A DNA stretch of 64,000 nt from Rickettsiales bacterium UBA4270 (GCA_002395105.1 DGWA01000008.1:18558-82557), one strand, 5' to 3'. Counted from the stretch's first letter, positions 20,101-28,711 are shown. The notes: generated from the letters alone by a model not told the origin. A program made the numbers and translations.

Positions 20101-20516
20101 TTAATTAATGCTTCTATTCTCTCTTTAGTAGCGACTTCGTCTTCTGTTATTTTATATTTAGATGATAAAGAATGTAATATTAATTTTTCAAAAAAATCTT
20201 GATTTTTTAATATAAAGTTTAATTCAATTTTTTCAATTGCATTTGCTAGTAATGTAGGTTTTGCCTGAATCTTCTTTATTAATTCTTGTGTGCTAAATGT
20301 ATTACTTGATAATGTTGAACTGAGAGCTGTGAAAAGATCTTTGTTAGCGTTTTCATCACTATAAAAAAAATAATTAATGCAATCGATGATAAATTTACTA
20401 AATAAGTCGTCATTTTCTATAAGTTGTTCTTGGTGCTGTATATAGTCTTTCCACTTTGATATAATAGCATTTTTTTGACCTAAGATATTAATCATCGATG
20501 CGTCTATCATCAGCAT
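17133..20516 (-). CDS. Large coiled-coil protein with C-terminal membrane hairpin, function unknown
   Basis: Not recognised. The chosen ATG (20516) gives about 1,127 residues; an upstream TTG would add 14 hydrophobic residues. The body is very rich in Lys, Asn, Glu and Ile and looks almost wholly helical, with coiled-coil stretches in the last third. Near the end (about 1020-1060) are two hydrophobic segments, MLFATLTFNIAGVIIATAL and FLAAGSIAGTGL, followed by a charged tail of about 65 residues. The layout (long soluble part, hairpin near the C-terminus, no signal peptide) recalls secreted effectors or inner-membrane structural proteins of intracellular bacteria; this is inference. It lies between thrS (convergent) and topA (divergent). 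Confidence 0.75.
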   Translation of the reverse strand: MLMIDASMINILGQKNAIISKWKDYIQHQEQLIENDDLFSKFIIDCINYFFYSDENANKDLFTALSSTLSSNTFSTQELIKKIQAKPTLLANAIEKIELNFILKNQDFFEKLILHSLSSKYKITEDEVATKERIEALIKIRNKLHGINNEEFNFKSIINRIIYEDYCCGLDVCAIKLNSNKLINKISIAKDQDEKEEINDTGKDFEKISNIILSNMYYTDANDTCREINNNNVLAFFQNRYNNKLYFSANIKTDYNDKTWAQLIVDNFLDYLEPASVERILSTFGLYSEEVQANNIIQGNLRYYNMYAADIQQAQYDNVSDRQKKLNQENFNKNIMQTVNDIPDANKITFAIDDRNKTEFSISQVIDGKKSKITDTRYANYEQNKEMIEKIIKSNAFKKIKIDNYVPYCSKLKTNFSKINPDAIEKKQLSDVFFENFQTQDLDVLSNILNMESFADLKTEQIEKIWFSFSKIRYEQDKPYSSDYIDSNNKEMSTIIECAKKLYFHKNATNNLKQQIIQNITNIISNIDYNNDKKMYSVGNSLIQDSENETRYDNKIAIKDYEFLEKIIERAQTMVNGNEKLQESFAHVFSSAINNIESARVFLLLAKTNFFTKRKIVTESLTILNKQEQNLIKLWGIQQEEFLQNTLEYAGIKCKTNSHEQRLRLLSDIGKQKYDFSISVGKRASKKITDAAILMKDLADGLRYIDFNNSYSELAGTIKKANILYSKINKSCDINLNEEDELFKITAYLQKNVEKQFTCAEKIINQRILDSKNNHTLTTMSEEIKQTIKFINEQITKNYAYDDISDSNGQITKKLFELEEHFKTLRDAYNRFILYDNKRIKIDEYKKQQKNNILNAKNTLINSLKSMMIKKQKEWNEIFTLNKNKQNSKLKEFYNEEYSNIDNFATQILNAISEYKGTDVENMQNQAKKNIEKLETKILNFDKNIKNAIKITNNYNEDLFKNSKQNSNINNSIIRKTNKHENEIKKSQNKLIDTCDKKNEQALSNIDVKKNKIFFDKKQLMLFATLTFNIAGVIIATALTGNPIFLAAGSIAGTGLNATIRNRINNNNKKNDVYKAKSLYCIYDKMFEKDDKKDIKNDEQNTDNEEKEILKNVDVNLDDNKKQPVLK

Positions 20517-20564
20517 AAAAGTACATATATATTTTAATAAAATTAGATTTAATATCAAATTTAT

Positions 20565-20575
20565 CTTGAAAATAA
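20565..20575 (+). promoter_or_regulatory. CTTGAAAATAA element of topA
   Basis: Exact CTTGAAAATAA, identical to the elements before ruvB and bamE, but here 45 nt (from hexamer end) before the start codon rather than 30. Probably a -35-like element. Confidence 0.35.
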
Positions 20576-20615
20576 TAATTTACTGACAATTTAAAGACAA
20601 TTAGTTTTTGGTTTT

Positions 20616-22943
20616 ATGGATCTTTTTGTAGTAGAGTCTCCTGCAAAGGCAAAAACAATAGTAAAATATCTCGATAAAAATTTTTCAGTTATTGCATCAA
20701 TGGGGCATATTCGTGAATTGGTGCCAAAAGACGGTTCGGTTGATGTTAATAATGGTTTTAAAATGAAATTTCAAATTATCCATAAAGCACAGTCTCAGAT
20801 TACAAAAATTGTTGATTTAGCAAAAAAATCTAACAAAATATATTTAGCAAGCGACCCGGATCGTGAAGGTGAAGCAATAGCGGAATCGCTATATGAAGTT
20901 TTGATTAAAAAGAAAGTAGCAAAGTCTGAACAATTTTACAGAATATCATATACAGAAATAACAAAAAATGCAATATTGGGAGCTTTAAAAAATCCAAGAA
21001 AAATTGATAAAAATCTTGTAGATGCACAACAAAGTAGACAGATATTAGATTATTTGGTTGGTTTTAATTTATCTCCAGTTTTATGGAAAAAATTACCAGG
21101 AAGTCGTTCTGCTGGTCGCGTTCAATCGGTTGCTTTAAGGATGATAACTGATCGTGAATTTGAAATAAAAAAATTTATACCAAAAGAATATTGGACTATA
21201 AATTGTTTTTTAAATACAGGTAAAAATGAAAAAGTTGAATGTAGAGTTGTTAGTTTTAATGATAAAAATTTTGATATAAATTATCCTACAAATGAGAAAA
21301 TATCTGATGATATATGTAAAAGCATTAAATCATCTAAAAAATTTAAGGTTATTAAAAACGACATTAAAGATGTTAAACAAAATCCATATCCTCCGTTTAC
21401 TACCGCACTTTTACAGCAAAGTGCGTCAAGAAAACTTGGTTTTTCAAGCAAGAAGACAATGACAATAGCTCAACATCTTTATGAACAAGGATTAATAACT
21501 TATTTAAGAACAGATGGCATGACGATTAACAAAAGTGCACTTGAAGATATTAGACATGAAATAAAAAATCAGTTTGGCGGTGAATATTTGCCAGATAATT
21601 GCATTGAATATAAAACTAAACAAAAAAATGCTCAGGAAGCACATGAAGCTATAAGGCCAACACATATAGATAATAAACCAAGTGATTTATCTTCAAAATT
21701 AGAAAATGATGCTTTGAGATTGTATGAACTAATATGGAAAAGAACAATTGCATGTCAGATGAAACCTGCTATATTTACGCGTCAATCATTGGATTTAGAA
21801 TGTAATGATAGCTCAAATCAAATAATTGCACGAATAAACGGTAGTTGCATGAAATTCAATGGTTATTTAGTTGTTGATAATATTAAAAACAGTGTTTCTG
21901 ACCAAGAAGACGATGACGATAATATTGATAAAATAATTCCAGTTATGAATATTGGAGATACATTGAACTTGTGCGATGAACCAAAAAAACAACAACATTT
22001 TACCGAACCACCTGCGCGTTATAGTGAAGCAAGTTTGATTAAAATGCTTGAAAGTTATGGAATAGGGCGTCCATCAACATATGCTACTATAATTTCAGTT
22101 TTACAGGATAGGGAATATGTTAAACTTGAAAAACATAGATTTATACCAACTTCAAAAGGTATTACTGTTTCTGTTTTTTTAAAACAGTTTTTTGCAAAAT
22201 ATGTTGATTATAATTTTACAGCAAAATTAGAGGAGGATTTAGATATAATATCAAACGGTAAACTTACAAAATTATCTTTTTTGAATAGTTTCTGGGAACC
22301 ATTTTATAAAAACGTGCAAGATATAATGAATACGGATTTAAAATTTATATTTCAATATTTGAACACAATATTTGCAGAATATTATCTTAAAGATAATAAG
22401 GATAGAAAGTGTCCAAAATGCAATAATGGAACTTTGACTTTAAAGAATGGAAAATTTGGAGTGTTTTTTGGTTGCGATAATTATCCAAATTGTAAATTTA
22501 TCTTAAATTTAAATGATTCTCAAAATTTAAACGAAAGTAACTCGGAAACAGTAATTGAACACAAAAAATATGGAAAAATTGAAATCAAAACAGGAAAGTA
22601 TGGAAAATATTGTGAATATGAAAAAAATGGAAAAATAAAGCGCTCTTCATTGCCTAATTGCGAAATAACGGATGAGATATTAGATTTTTATCTTTCTCTT
22701 CCTTTAAAATTAGGTCAAGACAAAGATGGAAATGATATTATTACAAATATTGGTAAGTATGGACCTTATGTGCTTTGTAATAATAAATTTTTTCCATATA
22801 AAAATTCTCCATATTACGAAATTAATCTTGAAAAAGCTATTGAAGTAATTAATAACAGTAAAGTAAAAACTAAAAAAGCAAAGAATACAAAGAAAAAGCC
22901 AAGTAATAAATCTGAAAAAAGTAAAATTTCCAAGAAAAAATAA
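20616..22943 (+). CDS. topA: DNA topoisomerase I
   Basis: A 775-residue type IA topoisomerase that relaxes negative supercoils. It has the Toprim domain (VVESPAKAKTI at the start, DPDREGEA with the metal-binding acids), the catalytic Tyr at 296 in GLITYLRTDG, and the SYGIGRPSTYA block. The C-terminus has one clear four-Cys zinc ribbon (CPKC...CDNYPNC, about 598-625), then GKYGKY and GKYGPYV repeats and a Lys-rich tail. The zinc region is shorter than in E. coli but usual for alphaproteobacteria. Convergent with the RNase E/G gene, with 4 bp between stops. Confidence 0.97.
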   Translation: MDLFVVESPAKAKTIVKYLDKNFSVIASMGHIRELVPKDGSVDVNNGFKMKFQIIHKAQSQITKIVDLAKKSNKIYLASDPDREGEAIAESLYEVLIKKKVAKSEQFYRISYTEITKNAILGALKNPRKIDKNLVDAQQSRQILDYLVGFNLSPVLWKKLPGSRSAGRVQSVALRMITDREFEIKKFIPKEYWTINCFLNTGKNEKVECRVVSFNDKNFDINYPTNEKISDDICKSIKSSKKFKVIKNDIKDVKQNPYPPFTTALLQQSASRKLGFSSKKTMTIAQHLYEQGLITYLRTDGMTINKSALEDIRHEIKNQFGGEYLPDNCIEYKTKQKNAQEAHEAIRPTHIDNKPSDLSSKLENDALRLYELIWKRTIACQMKPAIFTRQSLDLECNDSSNQIIARINGSCMKFNGYLVVDNIKNSVSDQEDDDDNIDKIIPVMNIGDTLNLCDEPKKQQHFTEPPARYSEASLIKMLESYGIGRPSTYATIISVLQDREYVKLEKHRFIPTSKGITVSVFLKQFFAKYVDYNFTAKLEEDLDIISNGKLTKLSFLNSFWEPFYKNVQDIMNTDLKFIFQYLNTIFAEYYLKDNKDRKCPKCNNGTLTLKNGKFGVFFGCDNYPNCKFILNLNDSQNLNESNSETVIEHKKYGKIEIKTGKYGKYCEYEKNGKIKRSSLPNCEITDEILDFYLSLPLKLGQDKDGNDIITNIGKYGPYVLCNNKFFPYKNSPYYEINLEKAIEVINNSKVKTKKAKNTKKKPSNKSEKSKISKKK

Positions 22944-22947
22944 TATT

Positions 22948-24708
22948 TTATTTTTTTCTACTAAAATATTGTTTTAATTTTTTATACATACTTGTCTTGT
23001 TTTTCTCTGTTTCAATTATATTACTTTCATACTTTTTAGCAATTGAATGATAAAGTTCAGTTGCAGTTGTTGCATCTTCGTTTAGATCTTTTATTCCGCG
23101 TAATAAGTATTCTTCATTTGTTTCAAAATGACGTTTTGTTGTTATTACTTTCACGCCATATTGTTTTTGAATTTTCTTAATTTCATCAATATGTTGTAAT
23201 ACTAAGTCATCTATAACATCTGGACATGCGACAATTTCTAAAAATTCTTGTTTATTTGTTGTTCCAACTAAATATTCATTTATGCTATCTAATACATTAA
23301 CAGATATAACAGAAGGCGCTTTTACTATACCAATACCTTGACAATGAGGACATTTAATTGCTAGCATCTCTGCTATGCTACTACGCATTCTTTGTCTTGA
23401 AATTTCAACTAATCCAAATTGACTTATTTTGGTAAATTGAACTCTTGCTTTATCTGAAATAAATACTTTTTGTAATTCATGTTCTAATAGATGACGATTT
23501 TTTGGATTTTCCATGTCTATAAAGTCTACAACTATTAAACCTCCTAAATTTCTCAAACGCAGTTGTCTTGCTAATTCTCTAGCAGCCTCTATATTTGTGT
23601 AGACTGCAGTCTCTTCAACATTTTTTCCATGTATTGATTTACCTGAATTAACATCAACAGATACAAGAGCTTCTGTTGGATTTATGACCAAATATCCACC
23701 AGATGGAAGTTTAGCAATTGGGCTTAATAATTCATCTAATTTTTGATCAATTCCGTATTTTTTAAATATAGCAGTTTTGTTTGTATATTGTTTTATTTTT
23801 TTTAGTTCATAAGGCATTATTTTTTCAACAAATTCTTTTACATTATTATAACACTTTTCACCACTAATGACTATCTCAGATTTTTCATCACTTTCATAAT
23901 TATCTCTTATGACTTGCTCGACTACATTAATTTCTTTATAAATAGGTTTTCCATCTATTTTTGAATTTACTGTTTTTTTTACAATTTCGTTCCATAAACT
24001 CTTTAAATACTCATAGTCTTTTTTTAAATCAGATGTATTAACTTTCATACCTGCCGTTCTGACTATTAAACCAGTTCCAGGTTGAATATTAAATTCTTTT
24101 TTAATAGAGTTTAAAACACGTTTGCGTTCTTCGTATGAAAATATTTTTTTAGAAATACCAATCCCAAGTGGACTATTTGGCATTAATACGCAATAACGAC
24201 CAGGAATAGAAATATAAGTAGTTAATGATGCTCCTTTATTACCTCGTTCATCTTTATAAACTTGCACAAGAACTGGTTGACCACGTTTTATAACTTCTTG
24301 AATATTGTATTTTTTGTATATTCTGTAAGAATTTTTAGCTATCTCTCTTGTATTTTCATTGTCAGTTTCAATTTCATCACTGTCTTTATTACTATTTGCT
24401 TCATTTTCATTTCTAATTTCTTCATCTCTGAGCATATTAGACATTTCTTGTTTATCTTTTATTGGTAATTGGTAATAATTAGGATGAATTTCACTAAATG
24501 GCAAAAAACCAGCTTTTTCACCTCCGTAATCAACAAATGCTGCTTGTAATGAATGTTCTACGCGCGTAATCTTTCCGAGATAGATGTTAGATTTAATGGT
24601 TTTCTTCTGATTATTCTCAAAAGAAAAATAATCTAGCTTTCCTTCATTATCTATTATTGCTACTAAATAATTCTCCTCTCTTGTTGCATCTACTATAACT
24701 TTTGACAT
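22948..24708 (-). CDS. rne: Ribonuclease E/G family endoribonuclease
   Basis: A 586-residue RNase E/G catalytic protein. The N-terminal S1 domain is split by an acidic insertion (about residues 92-120). DVNSG carries a metal-binding Asp, DFIDM the second, and CPHCQG is the zinc-link between protomers. RNase E starts mRNA decay and processes rRNA and tRNA. The long disordered scaffold of enteric RNase E is missing; after the catalytic part only about 90 residues remain. It could equally be called RNase G, but the acidic insertion favours a shortened alphaproteobacterial RNase E. No Shine-Dalgarno is visible. Confidence 0.88.
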   Translation of the reverse strand: MSKVIVDATREENYLVAIIDNEGKLDYFSFENNQKKTIKSNIYLGKITRVEHSLQAAFVDYGGEKAGFLPFSEIHPNYYQLPIKDKQEMSNMLRDEEIRNENEANSNKDSDEIETDNENTREIAKNSYRIYKKYNIQEVIKRGQPVLVQVYKDERGNKGASLTTYISIPGRYCVLMPNSPLGIGISKKIFSYEERKRVLNSIKKEFNIQPGTGLIVRTAGMKVNTSDLKKDYEYLKSLWNEIVKKTVNSKIDGKPIYKEINVVEQVIRDNYESDEKSEIVISGEKCYNNVKEFVEKIMPYELKKIKQYTNKTAIFKKYGIDQKLDELLSPIAKLPSGGYLVINPTEALVSVDVNSGKSIHGKNVEETAVYTNIEAARELARQLRLRNLGGLIVVDFIDMENPKNRHLLEHELQKVFISDKARVQFTKISQFGLVEISRQRMRSSIAEMLAIKCPHCQGIGIVKAPSVISVNVLDSINEYLVGTTNKQEFLEIVACPDVIDDLVLQHIDEIKKIQKQYGVKVITTKRHFETNEEYLLRGIKDLNEDATTATELYHSIAKKYESNIIETEKNKTSMYKKLKQYFSRKK

Positions 24709-24881
24709 ATAACAAATTTTTTAAACAATAAAATTGTAATACAGAATTATATATTTGTTTTTTTAAAAAAATACTTTTCAATTTTAATATTAAAATAAAA
24801 AGATAAATATTCTGCTCATTCATAAGAATTTTTTAAATCTCACTATTTAATAAGCAAGAAAATTTATTAATAAATAAACAA

Positions 24882-25868
24882 CTATAATTTATTTAAATGC
24901 TCTATGCATTTTAATGTTAAAGTTCTTCCTCTTGATGTTTTTTCAATTAAACCAGATTGTATTAAAAATGGTTCAATTACTTCTTCAATCGTCCTGCAGT
25001 CTTCAGATAAACCAGCAGATATAGTTTCAATTCCAACTGGCCCACAGTTATAATTATTTTTAATGAAAAATAGGTATTTTTTGTCTATATTATCAAGACC
25101 TAATTCGTCTATTCCTATTTTGTCGAGTGCTTCATTAACTAGTTTTTCATCTATTTCTTTTTGTTCAAGATATATAGCTATATCTATTATGCGTTTCATT
25201 AAACGAATAGCTATTCTAGGAGTTCCTCTGCTTCTTTTTCCTATACAAAATTTTGCTTTTTCATTTATTAAAATGTTATGTTTATCGGCATATCTTCCTA
25301 CAATTTTTGCTAAATCATCAATGTTATAAAATTCTAACTGCATAATTATACCAAATCTATCTTTTAATGGTTTTGACAATAAACCAAGACGTGTTGTTGC
25401 ACCAATAAGTGTAAACGGCTCTAAATGTATTTTAATAATTTTAGCCGTTGTACCTGTTCCTATTATTGTGTCTAAACGATAGTCTTCCATTGCTGAATAT
25501 AAAATTTCTTCGACAGAAATAGGCATTCTATGTATTTCATCTATGAATAATACGTCACCTTTTTTTAAATTTGATAGAATTACTGCCAGATCGCATGCTT
25601 TTGTAAGCATTGGTCCAGATGTCGTTCTTATACGCACACCCATTTCTTTCGCGACAATGTTAGCTAATGTTGTTTTTCCTAAGCCAGGAGGGCCATAAAA
25701 TAAACAATGATCCATTTGTGAATTTCGTTTTTTTGAAGATTGTATGAAAATTTTTAAATTTTCTAAAATTTTCGTTTGACCAATGAAATCATCAATGTTT
25801 TGCGGACGTAATAACGATGCAATATCTTTATCTAAAACAGTTTCTTCTAAATTTCTTAAATCTGTCAC
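24882..25868 (-). CDS. ruvB: Holliday junction branch-migration helicase subunit
   Basis: A 328-residue AAA+ motor that drives branch migration with RuvA. It has Walker A GPPGLGKTT, Walker B DEIHR, sensor 1 GATTR, the arginine finger region LKDRFG and a winged-helix end with CRTIEEVIEPFLIQSGLI and TSRGR. It starts with GTG at 25868; an ATG two bases upstream runs straight into a stop. A CTTGAAAATAA element ends 30 nt before the start. ruvA and ruvC are not adjacent. Full length, no oddities. A 173-bp AT-rich stretch without features separates it from rne. Confidence 0.97.
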   Translation of the reverse strand: MTDLRNLEETVLDKDIASLLRPQNIDDFIGQTKILENLKIFIQSSKKRNSQMDHCLFYGPPGLGKTTLANIVAKEMGVRIRTTSGPMLTKACDLAVILSNLKKGDVLFIDEIHRMPISVEEILYSAMEDYRLDTIIGTGTTAKIIKIHLEPFTLIGATTRLGLLSKPLKDRFGIIMQLEFYNIDDLAKIVGRYADKHNILINEKAKFCIGKRSRGTPRIAIRLMKRIIDIAIYLEQKEIDEKLVNEALDKIGIDELGLDNIDKKYLFFIKNNYNCGPVGIETISAGLSEDCRTIEEVIEPFLIQSGLIEKTSRGRTLTLKCIEHLNKL

Positions 25869-25893
25869 ATACGTGAAAATGCAGAATATTTTT

Positions 25894-25904
25894 TTATTTT
25901 CAAG
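25894..25904 (-). promoter_or_regulatory. CTTGAAAATAA element of ruvB
   Basis: Minus-strand CTTGAAAATAA with TTGAAA ending 30 nt before the GTG start. The same 11-mer occurs before bamE at the same distance. It abuts an AAGCTTAAAAAGCTT inverted repeat. Confidence 0.4.
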
Positions 25905-26066
25905 CTTAAAAAGCTTAAATTATTTATAAAATAATAATAATAATATCTAAATTTGTTTTTATAAAAATTAATCAAAACGTGTATTTGTTATGTCTTTTTT
26001 TTAAAAAAGGTCAAAAAATAATAGATATTAAATTTTAAATAGATTTTTTACAAAGAGTCTAGTTTT

Positions 26067-26595
26067 ATGAAAAAAATTTTGTTTATTTATCTGCTTTAAC
26101 CATTTTTGCACTTATTACTCAAAAAGTAAATGCTTTAAATCTGTCTGATAAAGTTTATTTCAAGGCAAATGTTTATACCGGTGCGACGTTGCAAGTATAT
26201 ACAGGAGATATAGAATATATTATCAATGAAATGAAAGATTATAATAACTGGCAAACGCAAAAAATGAATTATGGTATTGTTTCTGGTTTTGGTGGTAATG
26301 TTTATTATAAAGCAAATAATACAACTCATTTTTTTATTGGTATAGATGCACAAGGTAGATATCTATTTTTGCATTATGATGTTTTTTTTATTATAAGTAT
26401 TATAGTTATGTAGCCAAAAGTTATAAAGAGGTAATGTTTAATATAAAAGAACTTTTGATATTGAGTGATAAAATAGGTACAAAAACGGTTTTTAATAAAA
26501 ATTTTGCATTAGAAAAATATGTTTTGCTTGGAGCAAATATGATTAGTTATAGTTACTGTGAATATGGCGTAAAATATAGACAAAGATTTGGTTAA
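26067..26595 (+). pseudogene. Frameshifted outer-membrane/secreted protein gene
   Basis: Three consecutive frames join into one plausible protein. An ATG at 26067 opens a signal peptide (MKKILFIY) that stops at once in frame. The next frame (from about 26087) continues LSALTIFALITQKVNA, a good signal peptide end, and a mature start LNLSDKVYFKANVY. At the T8 run at 26382-26389 a second shift moves to the third frame, which runs through YYKYYSYVAK to a stop at 26593-26595 with the beta-strand-like end GVKYRQRFG. Both breaks lie at or next to homopolymers (A7 and T8). The sum, about 175 residues, looks like a small beta-barrel surface protein. Either a decayed gene, sequencing error, or a gene read through by polymerase slippage. 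Confidence 0.65.
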
Positions 26596-26722
26596 ATTCT
26601 AATAATAGAAGTTAAAATTGTTGTGTGAACTGTTATATAGTACTACAACTATTGAATAGAGGTAATTTTAAAAAACAGAACAAGGATTATATTTACTAAA
26701 TAAAATATTAAAATAATTAAAA

Positions 26723-26816
26723 TGGCGGTGAAGCAGGGATTCGAACCCTGGATACAGGTTTTGGCCCGTATAACTTCTTAGCAGGAAGCCGCTTTCGACC
26801 ACTCAGCCACTTCACC
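26723..26816 (-). tRNA. tRNA-Ser(GCT)
   Basis: Acceptor stem GGTGAAG pairs with CTTCACC, with discriminator G and an encoded CCA (26723-26725). The anticodon loop CTGCTAA, closed by CTTC/GAAG, carries GCT and reads AGC/AGT. A long variable arm, typical of class II tRNA-Ser, and a T-loop GGTTCGAATCC are present. Confidence 0.95.
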
Positions 26817-26912
26817 AAAACATATTTGGTTTGTTTATTGTATACATTATAAAAATCAAGTATTTAAAGTTTTAAAAAAATTTAAATCATATTATATTTT
26901 GTCAAAAAAATT

Positions 26913-26940
26913 TTGAATATTTCTGTAAATATAATATAAT
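26913..26940 (+). promoter_or_regulatory. Sigma-70-type promoter of the 26957 gene
   Basis: TTGAAT (26913-26918), a 16-nt spacer, then TATAAT (26935-26940). A second overlapping TATAAT lies at 26930-26935. Transcription would start about 10 nt before the ATG at 26957, giving a very short leader. Confidence 0.45.
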
Positions 26941-26956
26941 ATACTATATAAGCTTT

Positions 26957-28042
26957 ATGCAAGAAAATTTACAGTCAGAAAATGCATTAAATGTTGATGA
27001 AGACGCTGATGAACGTGATATTTTATTTGGTAATAATAATTTATCAAATGATAATAATTTGCAGTCTTTTAAAAACCAGATTGAAGATATAACTAAAGAT
27101 ACAATGCTTGAAAAGAAAAGCTTAATTAAGGAAGAATATAAATTGCAATTAGAAGGAAAACTAAATAGTCTTGATGAGCAATGTGCTCAAAAAATAGAAC
27201 AAAGTGAACAATATCAAGATGCTAAAAAAGCACATAAAAAAGCAATTGTTGCAATTGCTGGTGCTGCTTTGTTTATTGTATCTGCTCCATATTTAGCTCC
27301 TTATTTAGCAACCGTAATTGGTGTGTTAATTGCTGTTGCGGCTAAAAAACATGCTGAAGCAAAAAAAGTATCAGAAAATATTAAAGATGATTTTAATAAA
27401 AAAAAACGTCTTGTCCAAGTTCAAGGAAAATTAAAAGAAATGAACGATCCAGAGCTAAAAGCATTGGATGAAGAAATTAGAAGAACGTATGAACCTGTAA
27501 AGATTAATAAGAAAATTAAAGAACTTGAAAAAAATAAAAAAAAATTACAGGAAAAATCATCTATTTTTGATAAACTATTAGGTAAAGCAACAAAGAAAGA
27601 ACAACAAAAAAAACAAAATGACAAAAATATTGTTAAAGAGCAAAAACAGGAAAAACAAGAAGATAGAGATATAAATCTAAAAGCTGCTATTAAAGAAGAG
27701 AAAAATAATAAAAATGTTGAAATAATTGATAATAAGATAAATAACAATAAAATAATAAATCAAGATAAAGTTGATGGTAAGATTAATGATATAAATGTAA
27801 ATAAATTATCAGAAAATAAAAAACAAAATAACTCAATTAATAATAAAAACGATAATATTGTTAAAAATGCAATCAACAGTAAAAATATAACAAAAGATGA
27901 TGTAAAAGAAAAAAATAATAGTAAAGATAATAGTAAGTTGAAAATTACAAATGTTTCGAAAGAAAACGTAGAAGGCGTTAGACCAGTAAATATAAATGTT
28001 AATTTAAAACGTGAACATATTATAGAACATACTATAGGTTAA
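26957..28042 (+). CDS. Coiled-coil protein with membrane hairpin, function unknown
   Basis: Not recognised. It has 361 residues: an acidic N-terminus, a helical stretch (about 35-90), two adjacent hydrophobic segments at about 95-131 (AIVAIAGAALFIV, YLATVIGVLIAVAA) split only by a short APYLAP turn, a charged coiled-coil (about 150-215), then 130 residues of Lys/Asn/Ile-rich low-complexity sequence. No signal peptide precedes the hairpin. The layout resembles hairpin-inserted inner-membrane or effector proteins, and echoes the 1,127-residue protein at 17.1 kb. It stands between tRNA-Ser and the peroxiredoxin gene, with its own promoter-like sequence. Confidence 0.75.
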   Translation: MQENLQSENALNVDEDADERDILFGNNNLSNDNNLQSFKNQIEDITKDTMLEKKSLIKEEYKLQLEGKLNSLDEQCAQKIEQSEQYQDAKKAHKKAIVAIAGAALFIVSAPYLAPYLATVIGVLIAVAAKKHAEAKKVSENIKDDFNKKKRLVQVQGKLKEMNDPELKALDEEIRRTYEPVKINKKIKELEKNKKKLQEKSSIFDKLLGKATKKEQQKKQNDKNIVKEQKQEKQEDRDINLKAAIKEEKNNKNVEIIDNKINNNKIINQDKVDGKINDINVNKLSENKKQNNSINNKNDNIVKNAINSKNITKDDVKEKNNSKDNSKLKITNVSKENVEGVRPVNINVNLKREHIIEHTIG

Positions 28043-28048
28043 ATTATA

Positions 28049-28083
28049 TTGACAAATATTTTGCAACTACAATTAATTGTAGT
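28049..28083 (+). promoter_or_regulatory. Promoter and 18-bp perfect palindrome before the peroxiredoxin gene
   Basis: TTGACA at 28049-28054 is followed by the perfect palindrome ACTACAATTAATTGTAGT at 28066-28083, which would cover the -10 region. This is the typical geometry of an operator for a dimeric repressor. The regulator is unknown; a redox or iron sensor would fit the downstream gene. Confidence 0.5.
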
Positions 28084-28093
28084 GATTTAATTT

Positions 28094-28627
28094 ATGCTAT
28101 CTATTGATGATGATTTTCCCGAGTTCAATTTAATCGCAACTGTTTCTACTGATTTTGGAAAGGAATTTAAACAAATAAGTAATGATTATATAAAAGGTAA
28201 ATGGTGCTGTATATTTTTTTGGCCAAAAGATTTTACTTTTGTTTGTCCGACTGAAATTGCTACATTTGGGCAAAAAGAGAGAGATTTTAATGAAAGAAAA
28301 TGTTTAGTTCTTGGTTGTAGCATAGACAGTGAATATGTTCATCTTGCGTGGAAGGAGCAAAATAAGATGTTAAAAGATTATGTTAATTTTCCTATGCTTA
28401 GTGATATTAAACGAGAATTATGTCAACAATTAGGAATTTTAAATAATAGTGGTGTGGCAGATAGAGCTACTTTTATTATTAATCCAGATGGTAAAATAAA
28501 ATTTGTTTCAGTTACTGATGGTAAAGTAGGGCGTAATGTTGATGAAATTTTGAGAGTTCTGGATGCATTACAAACAGATAAACTTTGTCCTTGTGGTTGG
28601 AAAATTGGAGATAAAACTTTAAATTAA
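28094..28627 (+). CDS. ahpC: Typical 2-Cys peroxiredoxin (AhpC/Prx type)
   Basis: A 177-residue thioredoxin-fold peroxidase that reduces hydrogen peroxide and organic peroxides. The peroxidatic Cys is C51 in TFVCPTE. The resolving Cys lies near the C-terminus in LCPCGW (C165 or C167). Surrounding blocks FFWPKDFTF, SIDSEYVHLAW and FIINPDGKIKF are standard. The reductase (AhpF/D or thioredoxin) is not nearby; the ferredoxin-NADP reductase-like flavoprotein at 46.6 kb is not an obvious partner. An 18-bp palindrome in the promoter suggests regulated expression. Confidence 0.93.
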   Translation: MLSIDDDFPEFNLIATVSTDFGKEFKQISNDYIKGKWCCIFFWPKDFTFVCPTEIATFGQKERDFNERKCLVLGCSIDSEYVHLAWKEQNKMLKDYVNFPMLSDIKRELCQQLGILNNSGVADRATFIINPDGKIKFVSVTDGKVGRNVDEILRVLDALQTDKLCPCGWKIGDKTLN

Positions 28628-28650
28628 GGAAAGATTAAAATTTTTAAAAT

Positions 28651-28693
28651 AAAAAAACCATCCGACATAATTATTTATAATGACGTCGGATGG
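28651..28693 (-). terminator. Rho-independent terminator of the Cys-rich gene
   Basis: A 9-bp GC-rich stem (CCATCCGAC at 28658-28666 pairing with GTCGGATGG at 28685-28693) is followed on the minus strand by seven T residues (28657-28651). It is the only textbook terminator I can see in the window and lies just after the minus-strand gene ending at 28712. Confidence 0.8.
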
Positions 28694-28711
28694 CGCAATA
28701 AATATTATATA

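Noticed and set aside
26189..26413. Separate 74-residue gene
   Set aside because: It is the middle piece of a frameshifted secreted protein gene; the signal peptide lies upstream in adjacent frames.
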